Source of the DNA: Owenia fusiformis
Taxonomy: Eukaryota > Annelida > Polychaeta > Sabellida > Oweniidae
DNA length: 64,000 nt
Direction of reading: 5' to 3'
Assembly (NCBI GenBank): GCA_903813345.2
Contig: CAIIXF020000002.1
Span: 23,140,455-23,204,454, forward strand
The notes under the pieces were generated by a model. The model saw nothing but the letters and a program-made list of their open reading frames with translations. It did no database searches and was not told the DNA's origin. A program made the translations under genes and the position numbers. Positions 61,370 to 64,000 of the stretch are shown piece by piece. The number at the start of each line of letters is the position of its first letter. Positions within the stretch are counted from its first letter, which is position 1.

Positions 61370-61600
61370 TGCACAGTGCATATTAAAAACCCTACATATG
61401 GGTCCCATTTTGATGAAAAAATCCCTAGAACTGGGTCTACTTTTTTGTAAAATCCTGAAACTGGGTATTGTTTTTGAAAAAAAATCGCCGAAAGTGGGTG
61501 TTGTTTTTGAAAAATTACCTTAAGTGGGTCTATTTTTGAAAGAAACACCCTAGATGCTGGTCCATTTTTAGAGAAAAAATCCCTTGATGTGGGTAGATAT
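61370..61600. repeat. Diverged about 38-bp tandem repeat
   Basis: Repeated words are ACTGGGTCTACTTTTTTG, AAAGTGGGTGTTGTTTTTGA and CTTAAGTGGGTCTATTTTTG, with intervals of about 38-40 bp over six or seven units. The minus strand stays open for 63 codons across it, reading a period of about 13 residues with a recurring DP or YP step. I treat it as a minisatellite. Confidence 0.6.
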
Positions 61601-61889
61601 TTTGTTTGAGTCTCTGCGGCACCCCCCTGAAAAAATTTGACCAGGTTGATCTTTTTAAGTGCTCATGAATGAATAATTCACATGCTCAAAATATCAAATA
61701 ATCTGATGGGTTTGAACTTACAAATACGCATGTGCACGTGTGCCATGTTTTTTTGTATTCCTATTTACCTTCTGTGGGAATTGTGTTTAACACAAAGTTC
61801 TTGGAACGAAAAAAGTTCTGAAAAGCAAATGGAGGAAGCATAATAAAATTACTTGGTAGAATTGCTTAAAAGATTTTAGAGATTATTTT

Positions 61890-63285
61890 TGGCTCACACA
61901 GTGAGCCTATGGGATTGACCAGGCGTCCGTCCGTCTGTTGGTCCGTCCATCCATCCGTTGGTCCGTCCGTTGGTCCATCCATCCATCCATCCGTCAACAT
62001 TGGCCACACAAATTAAAACTGCTATTCGGATTGAGTCATATCCACAGTGATTTTATTCATATCCATAATGCCTATTTAACCTATCATCGCCATTTCCCAA
62101 GTTCGCCTGGTTTCCGAGAAATTGCTGATTTTGACGTCAAAAAGTCAAATTTTCTGTAAATACTAGACACTTTGTTGAAGTAGAACTTTCAAATATCTTG
62201 TAGTAGTTGCTGTATATGCAACTTATGTCCTCTGAAGATTTCAAAGCTCTTGGAATCACAGTATTTGGTGTTTACTCTATAAAAGGACGGTTCTCGGTTT
62301 GGAGAAAGAAATTCATCAATATAAATGAGCATTATCCCTGCTTCGGACAAATTTGATTTTTTTTACATAATATAGATTTGAATGTCTTCTTTTGAATAGT
62401 CATAATTTAATTTGGGTAATATTTCTAGATTTTTCGCAAAAAAATATAAGCGCAGTACACTGATGAACTTTTTTCCCCAAATCGAGACTTGTATTTTATT
62501 GAATCGGTCTAATTGAGCGTTATCCCTGCTTCAGACCAATTTGTTATTTTTACATCTTGTAGATTTAAATGTCCTCTTTTGAATATTCATAGTTTAATTT
62601 GGGTAATATTTCTATATTTTTCATGAAAAAAATTATTAGCCCAGGAGACTGTTCTCCAAACCGAGAATCATCCTTTGACAAAAAGTAGGACTTAGTCATT
62701 TTCAGGAAACTTTCTTATGTATAAAGTCAATGGCAGGTTTTGTGATTGACAAGTTTCTCAAAGTTTGCCTTATACTTGATCATTTCTTGCAATGAATTAC
62801 ATCATAACTAGATTTAAGCATTCCCTACACATTGCTCAATATATGTCAGCATCAAATTTTTACCGTTTTTGAGATATTTAACGTCAAAAAACAGTAAAAA
62901 TAAGTTATTTTTCAACTTGCTTCAACTTGACCAAATTTTTTTTTGAAAATCATCTACAAGTTACCAGGAGTTCGAATCTGACATTAGTTTTAGGATTTGA
63001 CCTTCACTTGACCTTCAGTGACCTTTGAAAGGTCAAAAAAGTTGATTTTTCAAATTGATTTTTGGATGTAAATTTTGGTCAGCTTAATCACAAAAGACCT
63101 TACTGATCTCTAAATAAGTAAAATTTTCAAGGTCAAAGGTCATCAAACTAGGTCACACAACTGTGCTGTCTAAGTTTCTCAAAGCTCGAGACTACAAATC
63201 CAAATCAATATTTTTGTTCGAAAGTCAGGATATACATTCCTCTGAAGGTTCCAAACTGTGTGAGCAAAGGACCGTGGGTCCTATT
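61890..63285. repeat. About 1.4-kb dispersed repeat opening with GGCTCACACAGTGAGCC
   Basis: It opens with the palindrome GGCTCACACAGTGAGCC and a (GTCC)n-rich tract at 61925-61995. A segment containing GAGCATTATCCCTGCTTCGG is repeated once, at 62325 and 62517. It closes near TGTGTGAGCAAAGGACCGTG. No coding capacity. Similar layouts are common in marine invertebrate genomes. Confidence 0.5.
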
Positions 63286-63626
63286 TTTTTGCTTATATTA
63301 GCAAAATGTTTGCTTCATTTGTGCATTCTATATTTGAGATAAGAGTCTTAGGCATATGTAAACGAAAACATTTTTGAAGGAGCATTGTACTTGTTTTGAA
63401 AAAACACCACTTATTTATTAAGCCCAGCACTATGTATCAGTGCACAACAGAGTATTTCCAATATTATCCCAACTATAAAGTACTTAACAACTTTCTGACA
63501 ACATGCTCGAATCTTTTTTCTAGGTGTCACATCTGTTTTGGACAAGAACGGAATAAGAGCACCACCTCTCAGCATTAATCAGCAATGGATTCAAATTCTG
63601 TCTAGTCCTAGGATCATGCAAGTAAA

Positions 63627-63952
63627 ATGGCCACATCTGAATCTAAAACACCATCGCAAAATGAACGACATTGGAAAGTCGGGAAGCGATCTTTAGAAAG
63701 TGCAAAGAAATGTATAGAGGAGAAAAACTTTGGTCGGGCGTTTGCACATTTTCTTCTTGCACAACAACTTTTACCAAAATTGAAAACTGATGCTGAGATA
63801 AAGAATGATTTTGTGTATGTTTTGAGTCAATGGACAGCTGAACTGAAAGAGAAAGGTCGCATTGAGGATGTGCTGCAATGTTACGAGCAGGCATGTGAAA
63901 TCTGCCCTGAGAATGAAGTTGTCCATAACAATATGGGATCACAACTTTTTCA
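63627..63952 (+). CDS. PRMT9: PRMT9-like arginine methyltransferase, first coding exon (partial)
   Basis: PRMT9 is a type II protein arginine methyltransferase; its known substrate is the splicing factor SF3B2, and it has N-terminal TPR repeats before two methyltransferase modules. This exon encodes 108 residues plus two bases and ends at CA before GTAAGTC. The product begins MATSESKTPS and contains TPR-like helices: SLESAKKCIEEKNFGRAFAHFLL, then the acidic/aromatic stretch VLSQWTAELKEKGRIEDVL, then CYEQACEICPENEVVHNNMG. This matches the order in human PRMT9 (CYEQALELFPDDEV, MGEHLF). The start has a good context (AAGTAAAATGGCC). An acceptor-like TTTTTTCTAG at 63521 suggests a leader intron. 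The catalytic domain lies beyond the right edge. Confidence 0.85.
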
Positions 63953-64000
63953 GTAAGTCAAATAAGAAGAAAACATATAGGCACATGATATTGTGTTCTT

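Larger units (their letters stand above)
60293..63521. other. Intergenic region upstream of PRMT9-like gene
   Basis: No gene is recognised. It contains the minisatellite at 61370-61600 and a large dispersed repeat at 61890-63285. The promoters of the zinc-finger and PRMT9-like genes should lie in or near this divergent interval. Confidence 0.45.

Overview
The window is AT-rich, intron-rich animal DNA. Its gene set fits a marine invertebrate, though I cannot fix the phylum. Genes are split into short exons with GT..AG introns, and introns and intergenic space are packed with small inverted-repeat transposons, minisatellites and LINE fragments. No bacterial-style operons, CRISPR arrays, rRNA or convincing tRNAs were seen.

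Five genes can be reconstructed. (1) An ATOX1-type copper chaperone on the minus strand (coding 15724 down to 12799; 3 exons; 71 aa). (2) An acid ceramidase (ASAH1-like) on the plus strand (16028 to 24358; 12 exons; 391 aa). Genes 1 and 2 are head-to-head, with only 303 bp between start codons, so they probably share a bidirectional promoter. (3) A CNBD2-like cyclic-nucleotide-binding-domain protein on the minus strand (44566 down to 26279; 14 exons used per transcript; 783 aa), tail-to-tail with ASAH1. (4) A large C2H2 zinc-finger protein with about 23 fingers on the minus strand (57703 down to 48706; 4 coding exons; 1615 aa). (5) The first coding exon of a PRMT9-like protein arginine methyltransferase on the plus strand (63627 to 63952), running off the right edge.

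The strongest novel signal is in gene 3. The exon encoding the phosphate-binding cassette of the cyclic-nucleotide pocket is present twice (35309-35170 and 34039-33900). Both copies are exactly 140 bp, with the same splice phases and 28 of 46 residues identical. Using both would shift the frame into an early stop, so they look like mutually exclusive alternative exons. One copy keeps Thr at a usual cassette position and the other has Asp. The 1.1-kb intron between them is almost entirely two minisatellites. The 96-bp one repeats a version of the downstream exon's own 3' splice site in every unit, giving an array of decoy acceptors.

Layout: 1-12.8 kb has no recognisable gene and holds several inverted-repeat elements. 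12.8-24.4 kb holds the ATOX1/ASAH1 pair, with two clean 8-bp-TSD elements in ATOX1 introns and a LINE piece plus a 55-bp minisatellite in an ASAH1 intron. 24.4-44.6 kb is the CNBD2-like gene, whose introns hold a 5'-truncated LINE with an intact reverse-transcriptase ORF, a 110-bp satellite of about 22 units split by a mariner-type element, and other arrays. 44.6-48.7 kb is intergenic. 48.7-57.7 kb is the zinc-finger gene. 57.8-63.5 kb is its upstream region, with a 410-bp hairpin element flanked by TTAA. All gene models come from reading splice sites and reading frames by eye, without transcript data.
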